Assembly: GCA_029863385.1 (NCBI GenBank)
Contig: JAOTVU010000008.1
Location: 1 to 54,868 of the forward strand
DNA length: 54,868 nucleotides
Origin: Acidimicrobiia bacterium
Lineage (GTDB): Bacteria; Actinomycetota; Acidimicrobiia; Acidimicrobiales; SZUA-35
Reading direction: 5' to 3'
The notes below the pieces were generated by a model. It was not told the DNA's origin and did not search any database. It saw only the letters and a program-made list of their open reading frames with translations. Of the stretch, positions 18,982-26,631 are shown piece after piece. The position numbers and the translations under genes were made by a program. How positions within the stretch are numbered: the stretch's first letter is position 1; the number at the start of each line of letters is the position of its first letter.

Positions 18982-19033
18982 GTAGCTTCCATGGAATGAA
19001 TCCAAGCAATAACAGATTTATATTCCATGGAAT
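18982..19033. promoter_or_regulatory. Two TTCCATGGAA palindromes upstream of a truncated SnoaL-like gene
   Basis: TTCCATGGAA occurs at 18987-18996 and again within the 12-bp palindrome ATTCCATGGAAT at 19022-19033, centre to centre 36 bp apart. An AT-rich stretch lies between them. The first site shares 16 identical bases with the site at 6866-6881. Tandem spacing of about 3.5 helical turns suits cooperative repressor binding. Confidence 0.55.
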
Positions 19034-19053
19034 CTACTTTGGAAAGAGGCACC

Positions 19054-19287
19054 ATGACGAAGAACCACGAGGCGGAGATCAAAGACGTGTTGGCCACGTA
19101 CGAGCGATCCCTCAACACCGCCGACGCCGACCTCGCCGCATCCTGTTACACCGAGGAACTCAACGCTCCCCTGCGGAAGCTGCCACGACCGTACACAACC
19201 AGCGGCAACGAGACGACGGGGTCTGCTCCATTGCCCAGGCTCTGCTCTCCACCCTGTACCGCGCAGATCCACGTTGACGGGGCCTGA
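19054..19287 (+). pseudogene. Truncated SnoaL-like/NTF2-fold protein
   Basis: A 77-residue open frame starting MTKNHEAEIKDVLATYERSL, which is the first helix and turn of SnoaL-like (NTF2 fold) proteins, whose usual length is 110-150. After ADLAASCYTEE the sequence no longer resembles the fold and ends early. A ribosome binding site (GAAAGAGG) and twin operator palindromes precede it, so the 5' end is intact and regulated while the body is lost. It is probably a deletion remnant at the edge of the scar region. Confidence 0.5.
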
Positions 19288-19316
19288 TCAACCCGGTTCC
19301 GGCAGTTGCCTGCACA

Positions 19317-19544
19317 GCGACCCGATGTGTCGCTGATAGTGTCGTGCTCGCCCTGCTCCAGCGCCTGGATGGAGAGGATGCAAACGCCGTTGCCATCGGC
19401 AATGACGTCACGGACGTCCTCGTCGGGCATTGGGTAGTAGGCCCTCAGACCTTCCAGGACCACGGCGAGCCACCTGTCGAATCCTCGTCGGACAGCCAGC
19501 GCGTCCATGTCTGAATGCCAGCGCCCATCGAGTCGCAAGGTCAT
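19317..19544 (-). pseudogene. Possible remnant of a SnoaL-like ester cyclase
   Basis: The minus-strand frame reads MTLRLDGRWHSDMDALAV, GFDRWLAVVLEGLRAYYPMP and DVRDVIADGNGV, similar to the helix and strand pattern of SnoaL-like cyclases (RYxxAxPDLxxxVEDVIADGDxV). It has neither a good start nor the C-terminal strands. Low certainty; the rest of 19288-19618 holds nothing recognisable. Confidence 0.3.
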
Positions 19545-19618
19545 CTCTTTCGGCCGTGACAGCGGGATCGGCGGACAAGGACGAAAGCCTCTTTCGCCGG
19601 CTGCGCCGGTCGGTGAGC

Positions 19619-20251
19619 ATGACGACGGATACCGCAAGGAGGCCCACCGTGCGACGTGAGCACAGCGAACCGCTTTGGCGTGTGTTGGCCGTAGTTGCCG
19701 TTCTGCTGGTCGGTGGCCTGTTGATTGTCGCCTGTGGCGATGATGACGAGGGTGGTGGGGCAGAGGTGTTCCGCTTCGCTGACGACGACCTGTGTGAGTG
19801 GGTCTCGACGGATGAGGTCACCGAGTTCGTGAGAGAAGCATATGCGCTGTCGGGTATCGACTGGGAAGGAGACGTAGCTGCTGCTGAGCCGTCAGGGTCG
19901 GCGTGGGACCTCCCCGGAAGTGACTATTGCACGTGGATCCCGACCGGAGGTGGGCATGTCATTGCGAGAGATCTCACTCCCTCTCAATTCTCGCCCCCGA
20001 GCGACTACTCGGAGGCCGACCACGATGGAATTGCCCTTGGATCTGTTTCAGGACATCCCGATTTCCCGGATGGCATCATCGCTGGAGGCGCTGCCTTCGG
20101 TCGATACGGATTCTGGTTGGAGGACTCCGACGAAGTATTGGGACTCGAAGTCATCCTGGGCGAAAGCGACTCCGATGACTGGTCACAGCAGGAGAAGATG
20201 CTGTTCCACATCGCCAACAGCTTCCTGGCCGAGATGGGCTGGGCTCCCTAG
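19619..20251 (+). CDS. Putative lipoprotein of unknown function
   Basis: About 210 residues from ATG 19619. The N-terminus has basic residues (RRPTVRREHSEPLWR), a hydrophobic stretch and the lipobox LLIVAC, followed by an acidic linker DDDEGGG. The mature part (ADDDLCEWVSTDEVTEFV to SFLAEMGW) has paired cysteines (in DLCEW and DYCTW) that may form a disulfide, as in DUF3558-like lipoproteins of actinobacteria. The DLCxW...DYCxW arrangement is suggestive but I cannot confirm the family. It lies just outside the tRNA-Val repeat. Confidence 0.6.
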   Translation: MTTDTARRPTVRREHSEPLWRVLAVVAVLLVGGLLIVACGDDDEGGGAEVFRFADDDLCEWVSTDEVTEFVREAYALSGIDWEGDVAAAEPSGSAWDLPGSDYCTWIPTGGGHVIARDLTPSQFSPPSDYSEADHDGIALGSVSGHPDFPDGIIAGGAAFGRYGFWLEDSDEVLGLEVILGESDSDDWSQQEKMLFHIANSFLAEMGWAP

Positions 20252-20576
20252 ACAATGCCAGCGAAGTCCCTTCCCGCTGATCGTCGCCGGGGCGGACGCA
20301 GAACAGGATGAATAGGGCATCGCAGGCTCCACGAGGCGCATTTCCGCGTTCGGGCGGCGAGAAGCGGCAATGGCGCCGACGGCGTGGCGCGCTGCGTCTT
20401 CGGATGAGTGTTCCGCATGTTCCTGGTTTGTTTTCAGCAGCCTCGGGAGTTAGCCGGTTGCGGCGGCTATTGGCCCTCGTGTTGGGCGCGCTCCTCGACG
20501 TGGCCGCGGCGCCGGTCGCACAAGGGGGCCGACATCTTCGGGGCCAAGCTCGGCGGCGCCAACACGCAGAATCTAG

Positions 20577-20634
20577 CCGGTTTCAGCCGTTGTGGGCGTT
20601 GAGGGACTTGAACCCCCGACTTTCTCCTTGTAAG
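20577..20634 (-). repeat. Distal att-like copy of the tRNA-Val 3' end
   Basis: It matches 23924-23987 with one substitution (ACTTGAAC for ACTCGAAC) and lacks a 6-bp CCGTGG insert. The match covers the anticodon-to-3' end of the tRNA plus 19 bp beyond it and stops abruptly at TTGTAAG. The tRNA 5' half is absent, so it is not a functional tRNA gene. Confidence 0.8.
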
Positions 20635-20946
20635 CGCACCCAAGGGATGCAGCGGCGTGCGGGATCCCGCTTGAAGAGGGCGTTCGCACTCGGGCGCAGA
20701 TCGGCGCACGCGGGCCCGTTGGGTCCCAGTTCGGGTCCCAACGCATAGCCGCATCGCTAATCGCCCGTTTAGCTTCTTGGGAGGTTCATACACTCAGCGA
20801 TTCGTCAACATCGGCGGAGCGGCCAATGTTTGGACCTCTCCCCGGTGGAGGCGTATGAGCGGTTGGCAGGCTCCGTGCCTTCAAAAACGGAACTGCGATC
20901 AGGTTTCTCATACGACCCATCGAGCCGCTGACGACGAGGCCCTCAT
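20635..20946. other. Non-coding stretch inside the element, with a near-palindrome
   Basis: No supported gene is seen on either strand. At 20718-20742, GTTGGGTCCC and GGGTCCCAAC flank AGTTC, an inverted repeat with one mismatch that also contains GGGTCCCA twice in direct orientation. A related GGGTCCCAGTT string occurs near the other end at about 23855. These could be recombinase arm-type sites. The 325 bp before the att copy (20252-20576) also hold no recognisable gene. Confidence 0.4.
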
Positions 20947-21873
20947 TCACAGCCAACCATAGGAAACGTTGGTCACTGCGCCAATTGATCCGATCCCCTT
21001 CTCGCCCTGATCGTCAACCGTCCAGATACTTGCCGAAGCGCCCGTCGATCGTATGAACGCTATTACGCAGGTGGGCGACCAAGCTGGAGACGAGTCCGCA
21101 GCGTCCGCCGGATGACTCACTCGTTTCTCGGAGCCGGATTCCAAGGACCGGACGAATATCGCCCTTCCGTCGTTAAAAGGGCCGCTAAAGGCTACGGCTT
21201 TACCATCAGGCGACCAGGACGGATCGATCCCCGTCCAATTTGCTGTGGACACTATCCGACCTGAGCCCACTTCCCCGACGTAAATCTCCTCGCCCGTCGA
21301 AGAACCCTCAACCCAGGCAATCAGTCGGCCATCGTTGGAGATTGCAGGTGACGAGACCCGTCCAGACGGGTCATGCAAGACGGATACCTGGTCGACAAGC
21401 GGCTGCCACCTCACGATGGCACTCCCAGCCTCAGTGATCCTGACAAAGACCACCGTCTCACCACTCTCCGAGATAGATGGCGACTCAACCATCCCTTCGA
21501 AGGTTCTCGTCGCGACAGTCTGACCACTGTCTAGCTCGACGATCTTCAATCGAGCCCGATCTTCTTCAACGAATACCACATAGTTGCCGCGCGCGTTGGG
21601 ATCATTACCGACAGTGTCCAACTCAGTTGGCTGGCCCTCAATAGCGAGGATTCGAGGACTAGGACCCGATGTGCCAGACAGGAGGATCGGATCGACCGAT
21701 CCAACATCCGAGCAAAACATCGACAAAACATTATCAGTCGCTGGTTGAATATTGCGCTCCCCGTTGTCAGATGAATCCGTGGGATCTACTAGTACGTCAT
21801 TGTCATCCGACTGAGCAAGTTCATCGTCAGACCCCGCCAGCCTCATCGCAAACAACGAACCTACCGATGCCAA
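20947..21873 (-). CDS. TolB-like (PD40 beta-propeller) membrane protein, start uncertain
   Basis: The C-terminal part carries PD40/TolB-type repeats (RLIAWVEGSSTGEEIYVGEV, DPSWSPDGKAVAFSG, DSSPAWSPTCVIAFI), a partial beta-propeller. The given start is a TTG in the middle of a hydrophobic helix. The same frame stays open to about 22137 and encodes at least three more hydrophobic segments (SLATLASIVAVPLGIAL, ILSILGAAVLIFLG, IGAAAGLVLLASVG), so the real protein is longer. No ATG, GTG or TTG occurs in that extension; a CTG at 22122 preceded by AGGG is the only plausible start. Likely an envelope protein partnered with the PASTA lipoprotein gene it overlaps. Function unknown. Confidence 0.55.
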   Translation of the reverse strand: MASVGSLFAMRLAGSDDELAQSDDNDVLVDPTDSSDNGERNIQPATDNVLSMFCSDVGSVDPILLSGTSGPSPRILAIEGQPTELDTVGNDPNARGNYVVFVEEDRARLKIVELDSGQTVATRTFEGMVESPSISESGETVVFVRITEAGSAIVRWQPLVDQVSVLHDPSGRVSSPAISNDGRLIAWVEGSSTGEEIYVGEVGSGRIVSTANWTGIDPSWSPDGKAVAFSGPFNDGRAIFVRSLESGSEKRVSHPADAADSSPAWSPTCVIAFIRSTGASASIWTVDDQGEKGIGSIGAVTNVSYGWL

Positions 21874-22105
21874 CAGGACAAGACCTGCAGCGGCTCCGAT
21901 TGCTCTGGCCTTCGGCGTACCTAGAAAAATCAGGACCGCAGCGCCGAGAATTGACAGTATCGTCGCCGCGATCAGTACGTCGACAAAGGATGCGCCACTC
22001 AGAGCGATGCCGAGGGGGACGGCTACAATTGAGGCCAGAGTCGCCAGCGAGACTAGGCTGCTAGAAGGGACATCTGCGTTCGATTGGCCATCTGCACCCG
22101 ACGAT

Positions 22106-23158
22106 TCAGTTCCCGCTGCCAGGACGACCCTCGATGCCTAGCAGCCGGGGAGCACCCCAAGCTATACCAACCTCGCCGTTGTCAAGGGCAACCACCTCAA
22201 GTCTAAGCCGAAGACCACCCGAGATATCGATCGCTACAGGCACTTCTTCACCAAAGCCAACATCATCGCGTTCCCAAATGACATCGCCGTCCAGAACCAC
22301 TCGAAACCTCGCCCGCTGTTCAAACGTGCTGTCGTCGGTGATACCTACAACGGCCTCAAGACGGTTCCAATCTCGACTGATGTTGTAGTCCCAATAGGCC
22401 GAATCACCCGCCTCTGTATATCGCGACAACTCAGCGAGGAGTGAATCCTCGTACAACTCGCCATTAACTTCCGCGGGTTTGTTGGTGTAACTGCCGTAAG
22501 AACGGTTGTTGATGACATAGTCTAAGAGCGGCGCATCTTCGGTCCCGAGCTTTCCAGCCACCGGTGCAGCTGCGACGTTCAATTGAATCTCAGAACCGAC
22601 GCGTTCGCCCGCGGAAGGGACAGAACTTAAGACCTCGCCATCTGGCCTTTCGTCCGATAACTCCAACTCAGTTCGCACATCTACTCCCCAATCCCTGAAT
22701 AGCGATTCTGCTTCTCCCACTCTCATGCCTACTACATCTGGCATGTCGGGTAGTGGTATGGAATAGGTCAAGGTAATGGGTCCCGACCTATAGGTAGACC
22801 CTGCCCTTGGCAACTGATTTATGACGACGCCCTCCGGGCCCAAGCTCGGCTGCTCGATGTAGGAAATGTCTTCAAGACTAATCGAAATAAGAAGCTCAGT
22901 TGCATCAGATTCCTGCATCCCAACGAGTTCAGGAATGACTATGGAAACCGATTCGTCGGCGTCTGACTCGGGGCCGGCGGGCGCCGTGTCATCGACGCTT
23001 GTCACCCCCGTCGATGGATCGCCTGGTAGCGTCTCTTCCGGCTCCGAGGCCTCAGCAATAGACCCTACCTGTTCGGTCGTACCACCTGAATTCTCCCCGG
23101 AGGAGCCGCAGGCAGGGGCGACGATGAGCATCGCAATGACGATGTGGTGGATTCTCAC
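22106..23158 (-). CDS. PASTA-domain lipoprotein with NPCBM-like C-terminal domain
   Basis: A 350-residue lipoprotein: signal MRIHHIVIAMLIVAPAC with lipobox APAC, then an acidic low-complexity linker. Two PASTA domains follow (about residues 72-135, IPELVGMQESDATELL, and 138-197, MPDVVGMRVGEAESLF), which in other proteins bind peptidoglycan fragments. The C-terminal part (about 205-345) resembles an NPCBM/jelly-roll carbohydrate-binding domain (YWDYNISRDWNRLEAVVGI, RFRVVLDGDVIWE). It is less GC-rich than its neighbours and lies inside the tRNA-Val element, consistent with transfer. It overlaps the following TolB-like frame by about 30 bp. Confidence 0.75.
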   Translation of the reverse strand: MRIHHIVIAMLIVAPACGSSGENSGGTTEQVGSIAEASEPEETLPGDPSTGVTSVDDTAPAGPESDADESVSIVIPELVGMQESDATELLISISLEDISYIEQPSLGPEGVVINQLPRAGSTYRSGPITLTYSIPLPDMPDVVGMRVGEAESLFRDWGVDVRTELELSDERPDGEVLSSVPSAGERVGSEIQLNVAAAPVAGKLGTEDAPLLDYVINNRSYGSYTNKPAEVNGELYEDSLLAELSRYTEAGDSAYWDYNISRDWNRLEAVVGITDDSTFEQRARFRVVLDGDVIWERDDVGFGEEVPVAIDISGGLRLRLEVVALDNGEVGIAWGAPRLLGIEGRPGSGN

Positions 23159-23302
23159 GACTCAGAATCTAGACGCTCGGGCGTTGTATGGCTGTGGGCA
23201 AACGTTTACAGCTTCATGGCAGCCGCATTAACAGACAAGGGGACTCTCGCTTCTCGTCGGTGTGAGGGCTCGTTCGTCTGGCTGGGGTCCACTGTGTCAT
23301 GA

Positions 23303-23330
23303 GCGGCGGTGGAGGACTCGAACCTCGAAG
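23303..23330 (-). repeat. tRNA T-arm-like fragment
   Basis: On the minus strand, CGAGGTTCGAGTCCTC forms a T-stem/loop followed by an acceptor-like CACCGCC. It is not the tRNA-Val sequence, so it would come from a different tRNA. It lies directly before the integrase remnant. No 5' half is present. Low certainty. Confidence 0.3.
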
Positions 23331-23355
23331 CGGCATGAGCTAGCGGGCAGGAGAC

Positions 23356-23748
23356 GAAGGCACGGTCTTGCGTGACAGCAATGGCTGGATCGCGCACGTC
23401 GACATGCCCATCGGCCCTGGCGGCAAACGTCGCCGCCGGGAACGTCGTGCCCGTCGCACAAGACCGAAGCCCTCAAGGCGCTCAAGGAGCTTCAGGGCGA
23501 GGACGCCGAACGTGACAACCCCTGTGGTCACGCAGGCGATCGAGACGAAGTTGGCCGATCAGCCGAAAGGTGCACCGTGCACCGAAGAAGGTTGTCACGG
23601 AGGGGTGGCTGGGCAAGGTGGTGATCGCCGGGTTCAGGCGAAGGAGATCGGCAAGCTGCGGGTGACCGACTGCGTTCGTTTCTTGAGGCAGGGCAGCCGC
23701 CCCAACCCGTCGCGGCACTGCACGCAATCTTTGCAGCCCGCTATCTAG
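23356..23748 (+). pseudogene. Tyrosine recombinase/integrase remnant
   Basis: The start matches the arm-binding domain of actinobacterial phage-type integrases: DSNGWIAHVDMPIGPGGKRRRR. At about 23457-23460 the frame shifts and continues as TKTEALKALKELQGEDAERD, the typical GRTKTEALxxLxxL helix. Further on, EIGKLRVTDCVRFLRQ recalls the start of the core-binding domain but in the first frame again. The catalytic C-terminal half (R..H.R..Y) is missing. At least two frame lesions and truncation make it inactive. It points toward tRNA-Val, as expected for an island integrase. Confidence 0.7.
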
Positions 23749-23923
23749 TCTTCCCGACGGCGTTTCATCTGGCCGTCTCCTACCTGCGAGGTGGTGTTTC
23801 GGGCCCTCATTCGACGGCCAACGGATGACGAAGACATCCGTTGACAACGTGGCTTAGGGTCCCAGTTGTTCTCGAGCCGCCTGAGGTGAGCACATCGCCT
23901 TCGTTGAAACCCGCCATTTTCAG

Positions 23924-23987
23924 CCGGTTTCAGCCGTTGTGGCCGTGGGCGTTGAGGGACTCGAACCCCCGACTTTCTCCTTGTAAG
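23924..23987 (-). repeat. Proximal att-like copy (tRNA-Val 3' half and flank)
   Basis: Direct repeat partner of 20577-20634. It includes the 3' half of the functional tRNA-Val and 19 bp of downstream flank, with a 6-bp CCGTGG insert immediately after the tRNA 3' end. Confidence 0.8.
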
Positions 23988-24019
23988 GGAGACACTCTAG
24001 CCAACTGAGTTAAACGCCC
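23946..24019 (-). tRNA. tRNA-Val (anticodon TAC)
   Basis: A complete cloverleaf is visible on the minus strand. Acceptor GGGCGTT pairs with AACGCCC, the D-arm contains CAGTTGGCTAGAG, the anticodon arm is TCTCC-CTTACAA-GGAGA (anticodon TAC), and the T-arm loop is TTCGAGT with stem GGGGG/CCCTC. The discriminator is A and CCA is not encoded. It is the integration target of the adjacent element and its sequence was restored. Confidence 0.93.
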
Positions 24020-24090
24020 CGGGAAGGGTCCTCCATCCTACTGGCCGGCGCCGAATGCGCCGAGCGATTAGCGCCTGCGGCGGCCACGCA

Positions 24091-25854
24091 CTACCGCTGA
24101 CGATAGGCGTAGGTGGTGCTCAGGCCCGGGCCGATCTGGATGACCAGATCATCGTCGGCCAGTTGGTCCGGGTCGACATTGAACATCACCTGGAGGGTGC
24201 GGCTGTCGATGCCACAGATAGGCAGCCATCCGGGTAGCCCGGCCCACGAGGCGATCACCGTGCGCACACCCACGCCCGATTCGGTCAAATGATGCACTCG
24301 CTCCGGCGTGTACTCGTCAGGCAGCACCGCAACCGGTGAGATCACCCGGGACGCCACGTCCTCCTGTTGCCGTGACGGGTCGAACAGACCGTACAGATGC
24401 TCCGAGCCCACGACCTCTGCGATCTGGCCGAGGGCGAACATGTCGAGGTGGTCGATACCCGAGAGCGCGACCGCCTGCCTTATGCCGAGCTCGGTCATGG
24501 CCTCGGAGAACTCTTCGGAGTCGAGACGGCCCTGGTAGACGAGCTGCCCCTCCTGGGCTGCTGCCCGCTCGTCCTCGTCGCTCAAGCCGACGTGGATCGT
24601 GGTCACTCCGGCGGTCAGCAACTCCCGGGCCAGGCCGATGGCGAACGGCCCGCCACCGATCAACGCCACGCCGTTGGCCTCCGGGCGGGCGACCCGGAAC
24701 CGGCGAGCCGCCGACTTGGCTCCGAACCCGGCCAGGGCCACCGTGCCAACCACGACCGTGAAGACCACCGGAACCAACGGCCCCGGGTCGACACCGGCGT
24801 GATCCAACTCGACGGCGAACAGCGAGGCGACGGCCGCCGCCACGACGCCGCGTGGAGCGAGCGTCATCAGGAACTGTCGATGGCGGGAGTCGACCGACGT
24901 GCCGGCGGTCGAGGCGAACACCGCGACCGGGCGGGCGATCAGCACCAACACCGCGATGATGACGAGGCTCGGGATCAGGTTGTCCCAAACGGCCTGGAGG
25001 TCGACCCGGGCTCCCAACACGATGAACAGCACACCCAGAATCGTCGCCCCCAGGTGCTCGTTGAACTCGACAATATGGGCCGACGGCGCCCGCCGCTGGT
25101 TGGCGAAGGCCATGCCGAGTACCGTCACCGCCACCAGACCGGCCTCGGGCCGCATCAGATTGGCGATCGCATAGGAGCCGACGACGACGGCCAACGTCAG
25201 GTTCACCTGCAGATGGTCGGGGATCAGCCGCAACCGCAGCGCCTCGATGACCGCGAAGCCGAAGGCGAGGCCGACGAGCAGACCGGCGCCGAACGTGGTC
25301 ACGATCAGCAGCAACGCTTCCTGCAGACCGCGTTCCTCGAGCAGGGTGTCGAGCACGACGATGGCGAGACCGGCTCCCACCGGATCGATGAGGATGCCCT
25401 CCCACCTCAGGATGGAGGCGCTCGGCTCCCGGGGTCGTACGACCCGCAGCAGCGGCATGACCACCGTCGGGCCCGACACGATCAGGATGGCCCCGATCAG
25501 CAACGCAAGCCCGCGGTCGACGTCGAGTACGAGCGAAGCCACGATGGCGGCGATGGCCCAGGTCAGCAGGGCGCCGACCGTCACCAGGCGGATGACGGGG
25601 GCTTTGGCCGAGCCGATGTTCCGCCATTTGAGGCTGGCCCCTCCCTCGAACAGGAGCACGGCGACTCCGAGGCCAACGGCGGTGAACAGCAGTTCACCGA
25701 ACAGTTCGTCGGGGTCCAGGAAGGGGCTCGCGGCCACGCCGACGGCGAGGAGGAACAGGACCGAGGGCAGCCGCATCCGGGCGCTCAACCATTGGGCAAT
25801 CGAGGCGGCCAACATGATGACGGCCAGCGCAGTGAGCGGGTTGGTGATCTCCAT
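24091..25854 (-). CDS. Cation:proton antiporter (CPA family) with TrkA-N/RCK-type domain
   Basis: About 587 residues. Twelve or more hydrophobic helices cover residues 5-395, including the exchanger motif EGILIDPVGAGLAIVVLDTL and the conserved LGARVDLQAVWDNLIPSL. The cytosolic part (about 405-587) begins VALIGGGPFAIGLARELL, a Rossmann nucleotide-binding fold like TrkA-N/RCK, which usually gates the channel by NAD(H) or nucleotides. It exchanges Na+ or K+ for protons across the plasma membrane. ATG 25854 was chosen because the upstream in-frame extension is hydrophilic and lacks a signal. It starts away from the selenoprotein gene with about 185 bp between. Confidence 0.88.
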   Translation of the reverse strand: MEITNPLTALAVIMLAASIAQWLSARMRLPSVLFLLAVGVAASPFLDPDELFGELLFTAVGLGVAVLLFEGGASLKWRNIGSAKAPVIRLVTVGALLTWAIAAIVASLVLDVDRGLALLIGAILIVSGPTVVMPLLRVVRPREPSASILRWEGILIDPVGAGLAIVVLDTLLEERGLQEALLLIVTTFGAGLLVGLAFGFAVIEALRLRLIPDHLQVNLTLAVVVGSYAIANLMRPEAGLVAVTVLGMAFANQRRAPSAHIVEFNEHLGATILGVLFIVLGARVDLQAVWDNLIPSLVIIAVLVLIARPVAVFASTAGTSVDSRHRQFLMTLAPRGVVAAAVASLFAVELDHAGVDPGPLVPVVFTVVVGTVALAGFGAKSAARRFRVARPEANGVALIGGGPFAIGLARELLTAGVTTIHVGLSDEDERAAAQEGQLVYQGRLDSEEFSEAMTELGIRQAVALSGIDHLDMFALGQIAEVVGSEHLYGLFDPSRQQEDVASRVISPVAVLPDEYTPERVHHLTESGVGVRTVIASWAGLPGWLPICGIDSRTLQVMFNVDPDQLADDDLVIQIGPGLSTTYAYRQR

Positions 25855-26040
25855 GATTTCGCCCGCTTGCTCCTTCGTGCGTTCGCCGTGGTCGACCACT
25901 CGTCGTGAGCAACGCGGCATGTTGTTTCCCGAGCCCATACCCGGGAGCGTTCCAATGTATGTTCGATCCGGGAATCAAGACTACTCGTGGCCGGTTACGA
26001 CCACGTGACCCATCCCCCGCGTTCACGCAGAGCCTTTACC

Positions 26041-26625
26041 ATGAGCCGGGTGAACACGAATCGCGTGAGCGCTGGATCGAACCCGATGACCACGAACCGG
26101 GTAACCGCTCGATCGAATCGGGATCGAGTTCAGCGGGTGATCGCCGGTGCTGCCGTCGCCGCCCTCCTGTTCTCGGCGTGCGCCGCCGACGACGACCAAT
26201 CACTGGGCGCCGACGGCCAGGTCGCCGCCATCGGGGTGCTACCCACGGTCAGCGGGGGCCAGATCGACACCAACTCCCTCGAGGGAACCGACACGATCCT
26301 CTGGTTCTGGGCGCCCTGGTGAACGACATGCCAGCGAGAGTCCGGCGCGGTCGCGTCGGCCCAGGAACAGTTCGGTGACGACGTCCGGGTCATCGGTGTG
26401 GCGTCTCGCGATGACGTCGACGCAATCAGCGGTTTCGTCGAGACCTATCAGGTCGGTGGATTCGAGCACATCATCGACGAGGGCGGCGTGATCTGGGAGC
26501 GCTACGGCGTGTTCTCCCAGCCGGCGTTCGCGTTCATCAACGACGACGGCACGGTCGAAACCAAGATCGGGGCGGTGGGTCGGGAAGGTCTGATCGAGGC
26601 GGCCGAGGCGCTCAAGGCCACCTGA
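26041..26625 (+). CDS. Thioredoxin-fold lipoprotein (MPT53/DsbE-like), putative selenoprotein with UxxC
   Basis: Read through the in-frame TGA at 26320-26322, this is one 194-residue protein. The signal has lipobox FSAC (Cys47). The thioredoxin domain begins GTDTILWFWAPW, then Sec94 (TGA), Thr, Thr, Cys97 (UTTC), QRESGAVASAQ, and continues with VRVIGVASRDDVDAISGFV and the cis-Pro motif FSQPAFAFI. All of this aligns by eye with mycobacterial MPT53/DsbE, which has Cys at the TGA position. The TGA replaces exactly the resolving N-terminal Cys of CxxC and the frame resumes without shift. A SECIS-like hairpin follows (26342-26359). Role: extracytoplasmic thiol oxidoreductase. Alternative: a nonsense mutation of TGC or TGT to TGA. 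Confidence 0.8.
26342..26359 (+). promoter_or_regulatory. Bacterial SECIS-like hairpin downstream of the Sec UGA
   Basis: CCGGCGC pairs with GCGTCGG (seven pairs, one G-U) around the tetraloop GGTC at 26349-26352. The loop starts 27 bases after the last base of the UGA, within the spacing known for bacterial SECIS elements. A G at the top of the loop followed by GU is the feature read by SelB. Confidence 0.7.
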
Positions 26626-26631
26626 TTTTGC

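Larger units (their letters stand above)
20577..23987. mobile_element. Decayed integrative element at tRNA-Val (about 3.4 kb)
   Basis: It is bounded by a direct repeat of the tRNA-Val 3' half plus 19 bp of flanking sequence (20577-20634 and 23924-23987). A broken tyrosine integrase lies next to the intact tRNA. Cargo is AT-richer than the surroundings and consists of a PASTA-domain lipoprotein and a TolB-like membrane protein on the minus strand. The layout (integrase beside tRNA, cargo away from it, second att-like copy at the far end) is that of a tRNA-targeted genomic island that has lost mobility. Confidence 0.7.

Noticed and set aside
20577..20634. Second functional tRNA-Val
   Set aside because: The 5' half, D-arm and acceptor partner are absent; it is an att-like duplicate.
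26320..26322. Simple nonsense mutation in the thioredoxin gene
   Set aside because: Kept as the alternative, but the TGA falls exactly at the active-site Cys with intact frame after it and a SECIS-like hairpin, so selenocysteine is preferred.
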